A stretch of 64,000 bases of DNA from UBA1306 sp964396415 (GTDB lineage: Bacteria > Spirochaetota > Spirochaetia > Treponematales > Rectinemataceae), in contig CAYNFM010000002.1 of the NCBI GenBank assembly GCA_964396415.1, forward strand, positions 33,480 through 97,479. The letters are read 5' to 3'. The position numbers and the translations under genes were made by a program. This document shows, piece after piece, positions 24,172 to 32,306 of the stretch (its first letter is position 1; the number at the start of each line of letters is the position of its first letter). The notes below the pieces were generated by a model. That model made no database searches, was not told the DNA's origin, and was given only the letters and a program-made list of their open reading frames with translations.

Positions 24172-25398
24172 ATGGCAGAATCGGGAATAAGGATCTATCC
24201 CTATCGCTGGGTAGTGCTCATCGCATTTATGCTCATCAATGTCATGGTTCAGGTACTGTGGATATGCTTCGCCCCTATTGCAAGCATCGCGGCTACCGCG
24301 TATGGCGTGAAGCGAGACGACATCGATCTTCTTGCGAATCTCTTCATGCTCGTCTATATCCCGATTTCCTTCCCGGCCTCCTGGGCAATAGACAGCTTCG
24401 GATTCAAGAAGGCGGTCGGGTTCGGAGCGACCCTCATGGCCGTATTCGCCATTCTACGTGCGGTCTTTCCGTTCAGCTATACTGCGGCCCTCATCGGCGC
24501 AATCGGTATCTCTATAGGACAGCCCTTCCTTCTCAACGCATTCACGAAATTGGCCGCCACGTGGTTCCCCCAGAAGCAGCGCGCGACCATCACCGGCGTC
24601 ATGTTCCTGGCCTTGTTCGCCGGCATCGGCTTGGGGGAGACGCTGGGTCCCGCCCTCGTATCCGCTTCCGGCTTCGCGGGCATGCAGATAATCTACGCCG
24701 TCGCCACGACCGCTTCCGTCGCCTTCTTCCTCGTCTTCGCGCGAGCCAAGCCCCCCACATCCGCAAGTCCCCAGGGGGAGGATTCGCGTGCCCTGGTGCT
24801 CGACGGCTTGCGGCAAATACTGAAGAAGCGCGATGTATACCTGATGTCCCTCGCCCTTTTCCTTGGCAGCGGCATCGTCAATGGAGTCTTTACGCTTATA
24901 GACGGAATTGGCAAGGAGAAATCCTTTTCCGTCGAACAAGGAGTCCTCTTGACGACCGTTCTGCTTCTTGGCGGTATCGTCGGAAGCATCGTCATCCCGG
25001 CCATTTCGGATTCCATCAGGCGGCGAAAGCCTCTCTTGCTTATAGGTCTCTTCCTGGCGGTGCCCGCCACCCTCGGACTCGCTTTAGGGAGGGGCTTCGC
25101 TGCGGAGTTCACGAGCTTCTTCATCATGGGCTTCTGCATCACCGGGCTTACTCCCCTAGCCTATCAGTACGGAGCAGAGATCACCCACCCGGCGCCCGAA
25201 GGCACGAGCAACGGAATCTTCGCCTTGGTCGTTCAGGCATCGGGCTTCTTGATCCTTCTCATGGACGGCCTCAAGAGCGCGTTCAAAGGCTCTTACATGC
25301 CTTCGATAACCGGACTCGCACTGCTTCTCGCTATAAGCGGAGTCCTGCTTTGCTTTATAAAGGAGTCCCCCGAGATGAGCCGGCGCTCAGCCAAGTAG
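24172..25398 (+). CDS. Major facilitator superfamily transporter, FLVCR/MFSD7-like
   Basis: A 408-aa protein with 12 predicted membrane helices. The segment LFMLVYIPISFPASWAIDSF in helix 2 and the following loop match the FLVCR/MFSD7 branch, whose animal members carry heme, choline or ethanolamine. The bacterial substrate is unknown. CGGAGG precedes ATG 24172. It is divergent from glycogen phosphorylase and ends 25 bp from the convergent DEAD-box-like gene, so it is monocistronic. Confidence 0.85.
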   Translation: MAESGIRIYPYRWVVLIAFMLINVMVQVLWICFAPIASIAATAYGVKRDDIDLLANLFMLVYIPISFPASWAIDSFGFKKAVGFGATLMAVFAILRAVFPFSYTAALIGAIGISIGQPFLLNAFTKLAATWFPQKQRATITGVMFLALFAGIGLGETLGPALVSASGFAGMQIIYAVATTASVAFFLVFARAKPPTSASPQGEDSRALVLDGLRQILKKRDVYLMSLALFLGSGIVNGVFTLIDGIGKEKSFSVEQGVLLTTVLLLGGIVGSIVIPAISDSIRRRKPLLLIGLFLAVPATLGLALGRGFAAEFTSFFIMGFCITGLTPLAYQYGAEITHPAPEGTSNGIFALVVQASGFLILLMDGLKSAFKGSYMPSITGLALLLAISGVLLCFIKESPEMSRRSAK

Positions 25399-25423
25399 GT
25401 TTCGGCGTCCCGTCTCCGAGCTG

Positions 25424-27259
25424 CTAGCCTTTGTTTTTGCGGAGCCCGCCGAGGATGCGGCCGACCAGGCCTTCATGCTTGATCGCGGGTTCCGGCAAGG
25501 GAGGCTTCTGCGTCGCCCGGGGAGTCTCGGGAACTTTCGCCGAACTCGCCGGCCGATCTTTCCCGCTTCTACCCTGAGCCCCTTGAATCTGAGCTCCGCG
25601 ACCCGGGCTCTGATGGCCGCCGCTTCGCGGCATCTTCGGTTGGCCGCCCTGACCTTTTTGGGGACCGATTCTTGCCTGGCTCTCGCCGAAGCCGCGGCCG
25701 TACTTCTCGCGATAGAGCTTCATCCGCTCTTCCATCGGTATATCGTAGGGATTCCCCGGCATACCGGCCTTCTGCATGCCATGCCCTCGCTGACCCGGGC
25801 CGGCCCTATCGACAGGAGGCCGGGCCGGCGGCCGAGACGATGGTCGAGCCGTCGGCTGACGTTGAGCCGGCATCATTTGGGATTGCGGCCTTCCCGACCC
25901 TCGTCGGGAATTCTCGAGTCCCGCATCTTTGTTCGCCGCCTGAGGCGGGCCGCTGATGCCAAGCGTTCCGCCCGTCGCCTCGGAGATGCTCTTGCGGATA
26001 TCCGGACTGGCGCGAGGATCGCGCGAGAGGGACTCGCGTCTCTGGGGCGGGGAACGCCGAGCATCTCTCAGATAGGCGTCGCCCCGCGGCCTTCGCTCGG
26101 CGCCCTTGCCCTCGCTTCGATCTACCGCCTCGAGCATCGAGTCGGCGGCGGGCAGGGCCTCTAGCTTGGCGTCGATGTACTGCTCAACGGCGGGCAATCC
26201 ATAGATGTAACGATCGCAGGCGAGGCTGACGACCTTGGCGTTCGGATCGGAGCGATCGAGCATCTCGAGCCGCTTTACGAAAAGCTCGGGCTCGAGGGGG
26301 ATATCGTAATTCACGATCAGCGGGAAAACGCCCGGCGTGAGGCCCTCGGCGCCTTCATCGCTGAGGACCAGGCACGTGCAATCTCCCGCCCTGAATTTCT
26401 CGATGAGGGCGAATTTCCGCTCCGGGGACAGGGAAGCGAAGACCGAGTCGGAGGCTATGCCATTCATCGCGAGGCGGCGCGTCACATCGCTCGCGGTATC
26501 CCTCAGGTTGCAATAGACGCAAAGACGGACAGGCTTTTCGCGTGCGATAAGCCCAAGGAGAAATTTGAGTTTGGCCTCGATGGGAACCTTCCAGGTCTCT
26601 TTACGCACGCTCTGGGCCTTGGCGACCTCTCCCTCGATGCTGATCTCGGAAGGATTGTCGGCCAAATCCCAAGCTAGATTCTTGACCTTGACCGAGAACC
26701 TCGAGCAGGCCAGCGCGCTGCGCCTTTCCCAGGACGGAAGAAGGGAACCGCAGAATTTGCGAATCGTTTCGGAGGGAAGTTCCACGAGGCGATCCACCTC
26801 GTCGACAACGAGATAGCCGTAGTCCCGTAAATTGAGCGCAGGCGATCCAAGCAGGCCTTCGACCTCGCCGATGAGGACCGTAGCGGCAGGATCGCCCTCA
26901 AGGCAATAAGCGGAATCGACGGCGGCCTCGCCTCCTGCGGCGGCGCGATCTCGCAGGACCTTGCAGACGCCCAGATCGGCCTCCGAGCCTAGACGGCGGA
27001 TGGCGGCAGCGCAGCGTTCCGCGCTCGCCTGGTCCGACGCAACGACGAGAAGCCTGCGTTTATCGCCTGAGAGCACCCACTGCAGCGCCGGTAAAAGAAG
27101 GACTTCCTCGCGTCCGGCATCGAGGGCGATCTTCGCGCAGACATTCTCTTGCCGCTCGACCGCGTGAGCGAGCATTTTCTCGTAGAAGAAGAAACTGGTC
27201 GGAAGGCCTTCGGCCGCGGCGGCGAGCCGAGGATCGATACCGAATCGTTGAAAATCCAT
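25424..27259 (-). CDS. Degenerate DEAD-box-like protein with long disordered basic tail
   Basis: The two RecA-like folds of a DEAD-box helicase are recognisable. However, the Walker A position reads ALDAGREEVLL (no GKT), DEAD reads DEVD (in VVDEVDRLVE), and SAT reads ACS. Motif V reads SDEGAEGLTPG, and motif VI lacks the HRxGRxxR arginines (FVKRLEMLDRS). ATP hydrolysis is therefore doubtful. Residues from about 375 to 611 are Arg/Gln/Pro/Gly-rich and probably bind RNA. It may be an RNA-binding scaffold evolved from RhlB/RhlE-like helicases. ATG 27259 is preferred to the TTG 6 bp upstream. Confidence 0.8.
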   Translation of the reverse strand: MDFQRFGIDPRLAAAAEGLPTSFFFYEKMLAHAVERQENVCAKIALDAGREEVLLLPALQWVLSGDKRRLLVVASDQASAERCAAAIRRLGSEADLGVCKVLRDRAAAGGEAAVDSAYCLEGDPAATVLIGEVEGLLGSPALNLRDYGYLVVDEVDRLVELPSETIRKFCGSLLPSWERRSALACSRFSVKVKNLAWDLADNPSEISIEGEVAKAQSVRKETWKVPIEAKLKFLLGLIAREKPVRLCVYCNLRDTASDVTRRLAMNGIASDSVFASLSPERKFALIEKFRAGDCTCLVLSDEGAEGLTPGVFPLIVNYDIPLEPELFVKRLEMLDRSDPNAKVVSLACDRYIYGLPAVEQYIDAKLEALPAADSMLEAVDRSEGKGAERRPRGDAYLRDARRSPPQRRESLSRDPRASPDIRKSISEATGGTLGISGPPQAANKDAGLENSRRGSGRPQSQMMPAQRQPTARPSSRPPARPPVDRAGPGQRGHGMQKAGMPGNPYDIPMEERMKLYREKYGRGFGESQARIGPQKGQGGQPKMPRSGGHQSPGRGAQIQGAQGRSGKDRPASSAKVPETPRATQKPPLPEPAIKHEGLVGRILGGLRKNKG

Positions 27260-27319
27260 GGCCAACTCGCTTAATGAAGTGGGATTACGATCAGGGGCGC
27301 CCGGCTACTTCCTACCGAT

Positions 27320-27337
27320 CCGGCAATCAATTACCGG
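27320..27337. promoter_or_regulatory. 18-bp imperfect palindrome upstream of the NDH-2 gene
   Basis: CCGGCAATCAATTACCGG is self-complementary except at one pair and the central two bases. It sits in the 282-bp gap between the divergent DEAD-box-like and NDH-2 genes, a place expected for a dimeric repressor site. No known operator was recognised. Confidence 0.35.
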
Positions 27338-27426
27338 TTATCGCATCGAGATATCATTGCCAGGTCAGTAATGATCGTATACGAAAAATGCTAAAAAAGA
27401 AAGGCGGGGATAGCCTCGTCGGAAGC

Positions 27427-27454
27427 TTCTCACCATTCCATAGAGAAATATAGT
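27427..27454 (+). promoter_or_regulatory. Possible promoter of the NDH-2/prenyl synthase/mntP run
   Basis: TTCTCA (27427-27432), 16-bp spacer, TATAGT (27449-27454). The leader would be about 80 nt and includes a tandem AACCTCAA repeat (27493-27500 and 27502-27509) before the ribosome site. Confidence 0.35.
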
Positions 27455-27541
27455 CCTTTCTTGACTTTCAAGCTAGAATTCAAGCATCATTCAACCTCAA
27501 TAACCTCAACCCCGACCAATAGCTATAAGGAGACGGTCGCG

Positions 27542-29461
27542 ATGCAGGATAAAAAGCGGATACTGGTAATCGGAGGAGGCTATGGCGGCGTATGGGCCGG
27601 GAAAATACTCGAAAAGCGCTTTCGCAAGCGGGATGACATCGAGATTACTCTCGTCGATAAAAAGCCCTTCCATACGTTGATGACCGAGCTCCATGAAGTA
27701 GCGGCTTGGCGGGCCGAGCCCGAATCGGTCCAGGTGAGCTTCCGAAAGATATTTGGAGCCCAAAAGGTGGCATGCATAGTCGATTCGATCGAGAAAATCG
27801 ACTTCGCGGCGAAGATCGCCCGTTCAAAGTCGCGGGAATTTCCTTTCGACTACGTCCTGCTCGGCACCGGAGCCCAACCGGAGTACTTCGGGACCCCGGG
27901 CGTCCAGGGAAATTGCTTCACGCTTTGGTCCTTCGACGACGCGATGCTCATTCGCCACCATCTCGAGACGATATTCGAAAAGGCCGTCGAGGAGACCGAT
28001 CCCGCCGAACGCGGGCGGTTGCTCACCTTCGTGGTCGCGGGCGCGGGATTCACCGGCATAGAATTGGCAGGCGAGCTGCTCGAGTATAGGGATTCGATGT
28101 GCCGTAAGCACTACCTCGATCCCGCCGAGACAAGGGTGATCGTCATCGAGGCTCTTCCGAACATCCTGCCTATCCTGGAGGAACCTCTCCGTCGAAAGGC
28201 CGAAGCCTATCTTCGAAGGAAGGGCTGCGAGCTCATGATCAGCGCTCCCATAGTCGGGACCGAGGCTGGCAAGGTCATACTGAAGGAAAGGGATCCTATC
28301 GAGACTGGCACTTTCATCTGGACCTGTGGCGTCAAGGGAACTCAGTTCGCGGCCGAGCTCGGCCTTCCCGTCGATAGGCGCAACCGCCTCGAAACCGACG
28401 CCGGGCTTCGCGCAAAGAAGTACCCATTCGTTTTCGCAGTAGGAGACGGCGCCGGCCTCCTAGTCGACGGCCGACCCATGGCGATGGTGGTCGAATCGGC
28501 GCACCGCAGCGCCGAGGCGGCCGCAGGCAACGTCATAGCCGCGATAGACGGCGCGGGAGGCCGCGAATTCAAGCCGAACTACCACGGCTTCATGGTCTCG
28601 ATCGGTAGTCGATACGGCGTGTCGAACGCAGGCGGGCTGAAGACTGGCGGCTTCGCGGCGATCGGGATGAAGCACCTCGTCAATTTGTACTACCTCTTCA
28701 ACATCGCCGGCATCAACCAAGTATGGGAGTATTTCAAGCACGAGTTCCTGAACATGGATAGCGGTCGTTCCGTAGTCGGCGGATTCTTTTCGCACAAACT
28801 CCGAGGCTACTGGCCCCTCCTTCTCCGCCTCTGGCTCGGCATCGCCTGGCTCTTCGAGGGAATCAACAAGATAGGCGAAGGGTGGCTCGCATTTCCCTCC
28901 GGCACGAAATCTGGATGGATGTTCTCCTCCGGCGTCGTTCAAGCCGGCATCAAGGTCGCCGACGACGCGACCAGCACGGCTACCGTGGCGGCCGGCCCTG
29001 CCGTTGCAGCGGGAACGGCCGCGGCAGGAACCGCGGCGGGTCCGTCGCAGCTCGCCTTCCACAACGTATGGGATTGGACCAACCCCATACTCGATCCGCA
29101 GGCCGGTTTCGTCCATTGGTTCAAAAAGACATTCATGGACGGGGTTTTTTCCTACCTCCCTTTTCAAGTCTTCCAGTCCATGATCGTCTTTATGGAGCTC
29201 GGCATCGGTCTCGTTCTCATCGGAGGCTTCTTCACTTGGTTCGGCGCGGCGGCGAGCCTCGCGCTTTGCCTGGTGTTCACGCTCTCGGGCATGTTCGCCT
29301 GGAACCAAGCCTGGTTCTTCTTCGCCGCAATCGTGATGATGGGAGGAGGGGGAAGGGCATTCGGCCTCGATTACTGGACGGTTCCTCTCATCAAGAAGTG
29401 GTGGAACGGAAGGAAACTCGCGCGTCGAAGCCATTTATACGTCGGCGAGCCTAGTAAATAG
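27542..29461 (+). CDS. Type II NADH:quinone oxidoreductase fused to a DoxX-like membrane domain
   Basis: Residues 1-400 are an NDH-2 flavoprotein with RILVIGGGYGGVWAGKILE at the FAD site, FVVAGAGFTGIELAGELLE at the NADH site and FVFAVGDGAG near residue 300. Residues 420-639 add several membrane helices of DoxX type, interrupted by an Ala/Thr/Gly-rich loop (about 480-500). Normal NDH-2 proteins are about 400-450 aa and only membrane-associated, so this is a fusion. AAGGAG lies 9 nt before ATG 27542; the frame opens earlier at 27461 without a site. A prenyl diphosphate synthase follows by 18 bp, consistent with quinone use. Confidence 0.9.
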   Translation: MQDKKRILVIGGGYGGVWAGKILEKRFRKRDDIEITLVDKKPFHTLMTELHEVAAWRAEPESVQVSFRKIFGAQKVACIVDSIEKIDFAAKIARSKSREFPFDYVLLGTGAQPEYFGTPGVQGNCFTLWSFDDAMLIRHHLETIFEKAVEETDPAERGRLLTFVVAGAGFTGIELAGELLEYRDSMCRKHYLDPAETRVIVIEALPNILPILEEPLRRKAEAYLRRKGCELMISAPIVGTEAGKVILKERDPIETGTFIWTCGVKGTQFAAELGLPVDRRNRLETDAGLRAKKYPFVFAVGDGAGLLVDGRPMAMVVESAHRSAEAAAGNVIAAIDGAGGREFKPNYHGFMVSIGSRYGVSNAGGLKTGGFAAIGMKHLVNLYYLFNIAGINQVWEYFKHEFLNMDSGRSVVGGFFSHKLRGYWPLLLRLWLGIAWLFEGINKIGEGWLAFPSGTKSGWMFSSGVVQAGIKVADDATSTATVAAGPAVAAGTAAAGTAAGPSQLAFHNVWDWTNPILDPQAGFVHWFKKTFMDGVFSYLPFQVFQSMIVFMELGIGLVLIGGFFTWFGAAASLALCLVFTLSGMFAWNQAWFFFAAIVMMGGGGRAFGLDYWTVPLIKKWWNGRKLARRSHLYVGEPSK

Positions 29462-29479
29462 GCGCGCCATAAGGACGTA

Positions 29480-30463
29480 ATGACCGATTTTTGGAGCGGG
29501 AGCCCGGCCCTCGAAGCCAGGCTCGAGCGCGTAGTGGCCATGATCGAGGCCACTATCGACGATCGCGGCTTTCCCCTAAGGGAGGCCACCATGGCAGCCG
29601 CCGAGGCGACCGGAAAGCTCCTGCGACCAGCCCTTCTCATCATCGGCTCGAGCTTCGGACGAGCCGCCGAACCCTGCCGAATCGATCGGCTGGCCGCGGC
29701 GATCGAACTCCTCCATGTGGCTACGCTCGTGCACGACGATATCATCGACGACGCCCCAAAAAGACGCGGCCGCTCGAGCCTTCACGCCAGCATCGGCGTC
29801 AAGGAGGCCGTCCTCGCGGGGGATTGGCTCTTCTCGCGCTGCTTCTTGCTGTCCTCGGAGTGCGCCGAGCCCGAGAACGCGAGAAGCCTCGCAAGGCTGA
29901 TAGCGGCCGTCTGCTCTTCCGAGATATCGCAGGATCTGGCCAAGTACCGGTTCTCCCCGAGCGTCCGCTTTTATCTGCGCACCATCGCCGGCAAGACGGC
30001 CGCGCTCTTCTCGCTGGCCCTCTATGCCGGCGCATCCGAGGCCAAGGCCGGCTCCCGGACGGAGCAGACCCTGCGCCGAGCCGGCTACGACATCGGAATG
30101 GCATTCCAGATAATAGACGACATCCTGGATTTCGAGTCGCTCGAGGATGTCGTACAAAAGCCCGTCGGGAAGGACATCGCCGAGGGGCTCTGCACCCTGC
30201 CGCTGATATACGCGCTTAAGGCGGATGGCCCGGGGATGGAGGCCATTCTCGCGCGCGTCCGGAAAGACGACGCGGCCTCGACCGCGCGGGCCGCGGTCGA
30301 GGCGACATCTCGAGCGATCGAGCTCGGCGGGACGGTAAAGGCGCGGAACGACGCTCGGCGCTTCACCTCCCGCGCCATAACGGAAATAGGCCGCCTGCCG
30401 CAGTCCTCCTCGCGCGACACCCTAGGGTTCCTCGCCGAGCGCCTCCTGCAAAGGGCCTACTGA
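29480..30463 (+). CDS. Trans-type polyprenyl diphosphate synthase
   Basis: Condenses isopentenyl diphosphate with allylic diphosphates; the product is probably the side chain of a quinone. The first Asp-rich motif is HDDIIDD (about residue 89) and the second IIDDILDF (about residue 213). GKLLRPAL and a GKDIAEGLCTLPLIYAL lid segment are also present. Length 327 aa is typical. Chain length cannot be read with confidence from sequence alone. It lies between the NDH-2 fusion and mntP in a tight run. Confidence 0.93.
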   Translation: MTDFWSGSPALEARLERVVAMIEATIDDRGFPLREATMAAAEATGKLLRPALLIIGSSFGRAAEPCRIDRLAAAIELLHVATLVHDDIIDDAPKRRGRSSLHASIGVKEAVLAGDWLFSRCFLLSSECAEPENARSLARLIAAVCSSEISQDLAKYRFSPSVRFYLRTIAGKTAALFSLALYAGASEAKAGSRTEQTLRRAGYDIGMAFQIIDDILDFESLEDVVQKPVGKDIAEGLCTLPLIYALKADGPGMEAILARVRKDDAASTARAAVEATSRAIELGGTVKARNDARRFTSRAITEIGRLPQSSSRDTLGFLAERLLQRAY

Positions 30464-30464
30464 G

Positions 30465-31028
30465 ATGCTGCTTTCGTCTTTCCTCCTCGCCTTAATCCTC
30501 TCCCTTGACGCGATGGCGGTCTCGATCGCCAACGGCATCTGCATCGCGGACCTAAGCCCCTATCATGCGGTTCGCGCGAGCCTATTCTTCGGCATATTTC
30601 AGTTCGCAATGCCCGTCGCGGGCTGGCTCATCGGCGCTGCGTTTCACTCATACATACTAGGTTTCAGCCGATGGCTGGCCTTCGGCTTACTCGTCCTCGT
30701 CGGCGCCAAGATGATCATGGAGTCTTTCGGGATCCGCGATCCGGCCTCCTGTTCGGACGAAGAGAAGGCCAGCTCGGACGTTCGCGACTTCAAGACTCTC
30801 CTCTTGCTCTCCATGGCCACGAGCATTGACGCGATGGCCATAGGCCTTTCCTATAGCATCCTCGGCAGGCCCATATTGGGACCGGCGGCGATCATCGGCC
30901 TAGTCACCTTCGCGGTCTGCACGGCGGGGACCGAGCTAGGCAAGCGCATCGGCGCTCGCTTCGAGCGTTGGGCGGGCTTGGCTGGAGGCGTCATCCTGAT
31001 CGGACTCGGAATTAAGGCTTTGCTGTAA
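30465..31028 (+). CDS. mntP: Manganese efflux pump MntP
   Basis: A 187-aa, six-helix inner-membrane exporter. It shows the two conserved Asp motifs of the family, SLDAMAVS (residues 14-21) and SIDAMAIG (about 120-127), one in each inverted half. It starts one base after the prenyl synthase stop, so it is translationally linked. No manganese riboswitch is possible in that space. Its end is 42 bp from the convergent dnaJ end. Confidence 0.93.
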   Translation: MLLSSFLLALILSLDAMAVSIANGICIADLSPYHAVRASLFFGIFQFAMPVAGWLIGAAFHSYILGFSRWLAFGLLVLVGAKMIMESFGIRDPASCSDEEKASSDVRDFKTLLLLSMATSIDAMAIGLSYSILGRPILGPAAIIGLVTFAVCTAGTELGKRIGARFERWAGLAGGVILIGLGIKALL

Positions 31029-31070
31029 CGCGGCCTTCAGGCAAGCGGGTCCTTCCAGAGGAGGGCGACG

Positions 31071-32210
31071 CTAGCCCTTCAGCTCGCTAAGCTTTACGGG
31101 TTGGGGTTCCTCGGGCTCTCCCTCGTTCTCTCGGAGCTGCTCGAGCAGCTCGCGTTCGTATTTAGTCAGTTTTTGAGGCACCTGGACAAGAAGTTTGAGG
31201 TAGAGGTCGCCGCGACGTCCGCCGGGAACAGGAACGCCTTCCTCGCGAATGCGAAGCATCTTGCCGTACTGGGCCCCGGCCGGCACGCTTACCTTGATCT
31301 TCTTGCCCTCGATGGTGTCGAAAGCGATTTCGCCGCCCAAGGCCGCCATCGTGAGACTGATGGGTATCGCGCAATACAGGTCCGCTCCGTCGCGCTCGAA
31401 ATACTCATGGCTCCGTACGTGCATGAATACGTAGAGGTCACCGGGAGCGCCTCCGTTGGGACCCGCGTCGCCCTGGCCAGGAATGGAGACGCGTTTGCCA
31501 TCCTCAACTCCAGGCGGGATAGTGACCTTGATCTTCATCTTTTTCTTAGCCAGACCCGAGCCGGCGCAATCGCGGCAAGGCTTCTCGATCACCGAGCCTT
31601 CGCCTCGGCAACTCGGGCAGGTCTGCGCTATCGAGAAAAAACCCGAACTCCGGCGCACCTGGCCCGAGCCCTGACAAGTAGGACAGACTCGCTTACCGGC
31701 GCCGTCCGCGCTCCCCGCGCCGTGGCATGTCTTGCAGGAATCATTCTTGGTATAAGCGATCTCCACGCTCGTTCCGAAGACGGCCTGCTCGAAGGAGAGC
31801 TCGAGATCGTAGCGGAGGTTGGCCCCCCGAGTCGTGTGCTCGCCGCCTCTGCTCCTGCCGTCCGTGCCGCCTCCACCGAAGAGGGAGTCGAAGATATTGG
31901 AAAAACCACCGAAGCCGCCGAAAATGTCTTCAAAGTCCTTGAATACCGAAGAGAAGTCCTGACCCGAGCCAGCACCACCCATGCCCTCGACGCCCGCGAA
32001 GCCGAATTGATCGTAGGTTTTGCGTTTTTGGTCGTCGCCAAGCACTTCATAGGCTTCCGTAGCCTCCTTGAAGCGCTCCTCTGCAGCCTTGTCCCCCGGA
32101 TTCTTATCAGGATGGTTCTGTATCGCGAGGCGGCGATACGCCTTCTTGATATCGTCCTTGGTCGAGTCCTTCCCGACGCCGAGAACTTCATAGTAATCAC
32201 GCTTGGCCAA
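31071..32210 (-). CDS. dnaJ: Chaperone DnaJ (Hsp40)
   Basis: Co-chaperone that delivers clients to DnaK and stimulates its ATPase. The J domain has the HPD motif (AIQNHPDKNPGD), a Gly/Phe-rich linker follows, and four CxxCxGxG-type zinc repeats occur (CKTCHGAG, CPTCQGSG, CPSCRGEG, CRDCAGSG). Two C-terminal client-binding domains complete it. The start is inferred as TTG 32210, giving the usual MAKRDYYEVLG and placing GAGG 6 nt upstream. Two further in-frame TTG codons lie upstream, at 32216 and 32222. It is third in the grpE-dnaK-dnaJ operon. Confidence 0.96.
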   Translation of the reverse strand: MAKRDYYEVLGVGKDSTKDDIKKAYRRLAIQNHPDKNPGDKAAEERFKEATEAYEVLGDDQKRKTYDQFGFAGVEGMGGAGSGQDFSSVFKDFEDIFGGFGGFSNIFDSLFGGGGTDGRSRGGEHTTRGANLRYDLELSFEQAVFGTSVEIAYTKNDSCKTCHGAGSADGAGKRVCPTCQGSGQVRRSSGFFSIAQTCPSCRGEGSVIEKPCRDCAGSGLAKKKMKIKVTIPPGVEDGKRVSIPGQGDAGPNGGAPGDLYVFMHVRSHEYFERDGADLYCAIPISLTMAALGGEIAFDTIEGKKIKVSVPAGAQYGKMLRIREEGVPVPGGRRGDLYLKLLVQVPQKLTKYERELLEQLRENEGEPEEPQPVKLSELKG

Positions 32211-32306
32211 ATTCAACCTCAATCAAAGGTGTAGGCTCGAAGGCCGATGACGGAGAGCGAAAACGAAAAAAGGTCATTCGCCCTCCCCCCGCTCTCGAAT
32301 CTCCGC

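Noticed and set aside
31101..32234. 377-codon open frame on the plus strand
   Set aside because: It is the shadow of dnaJ; composition is Arg/Ala-rich with no domain.
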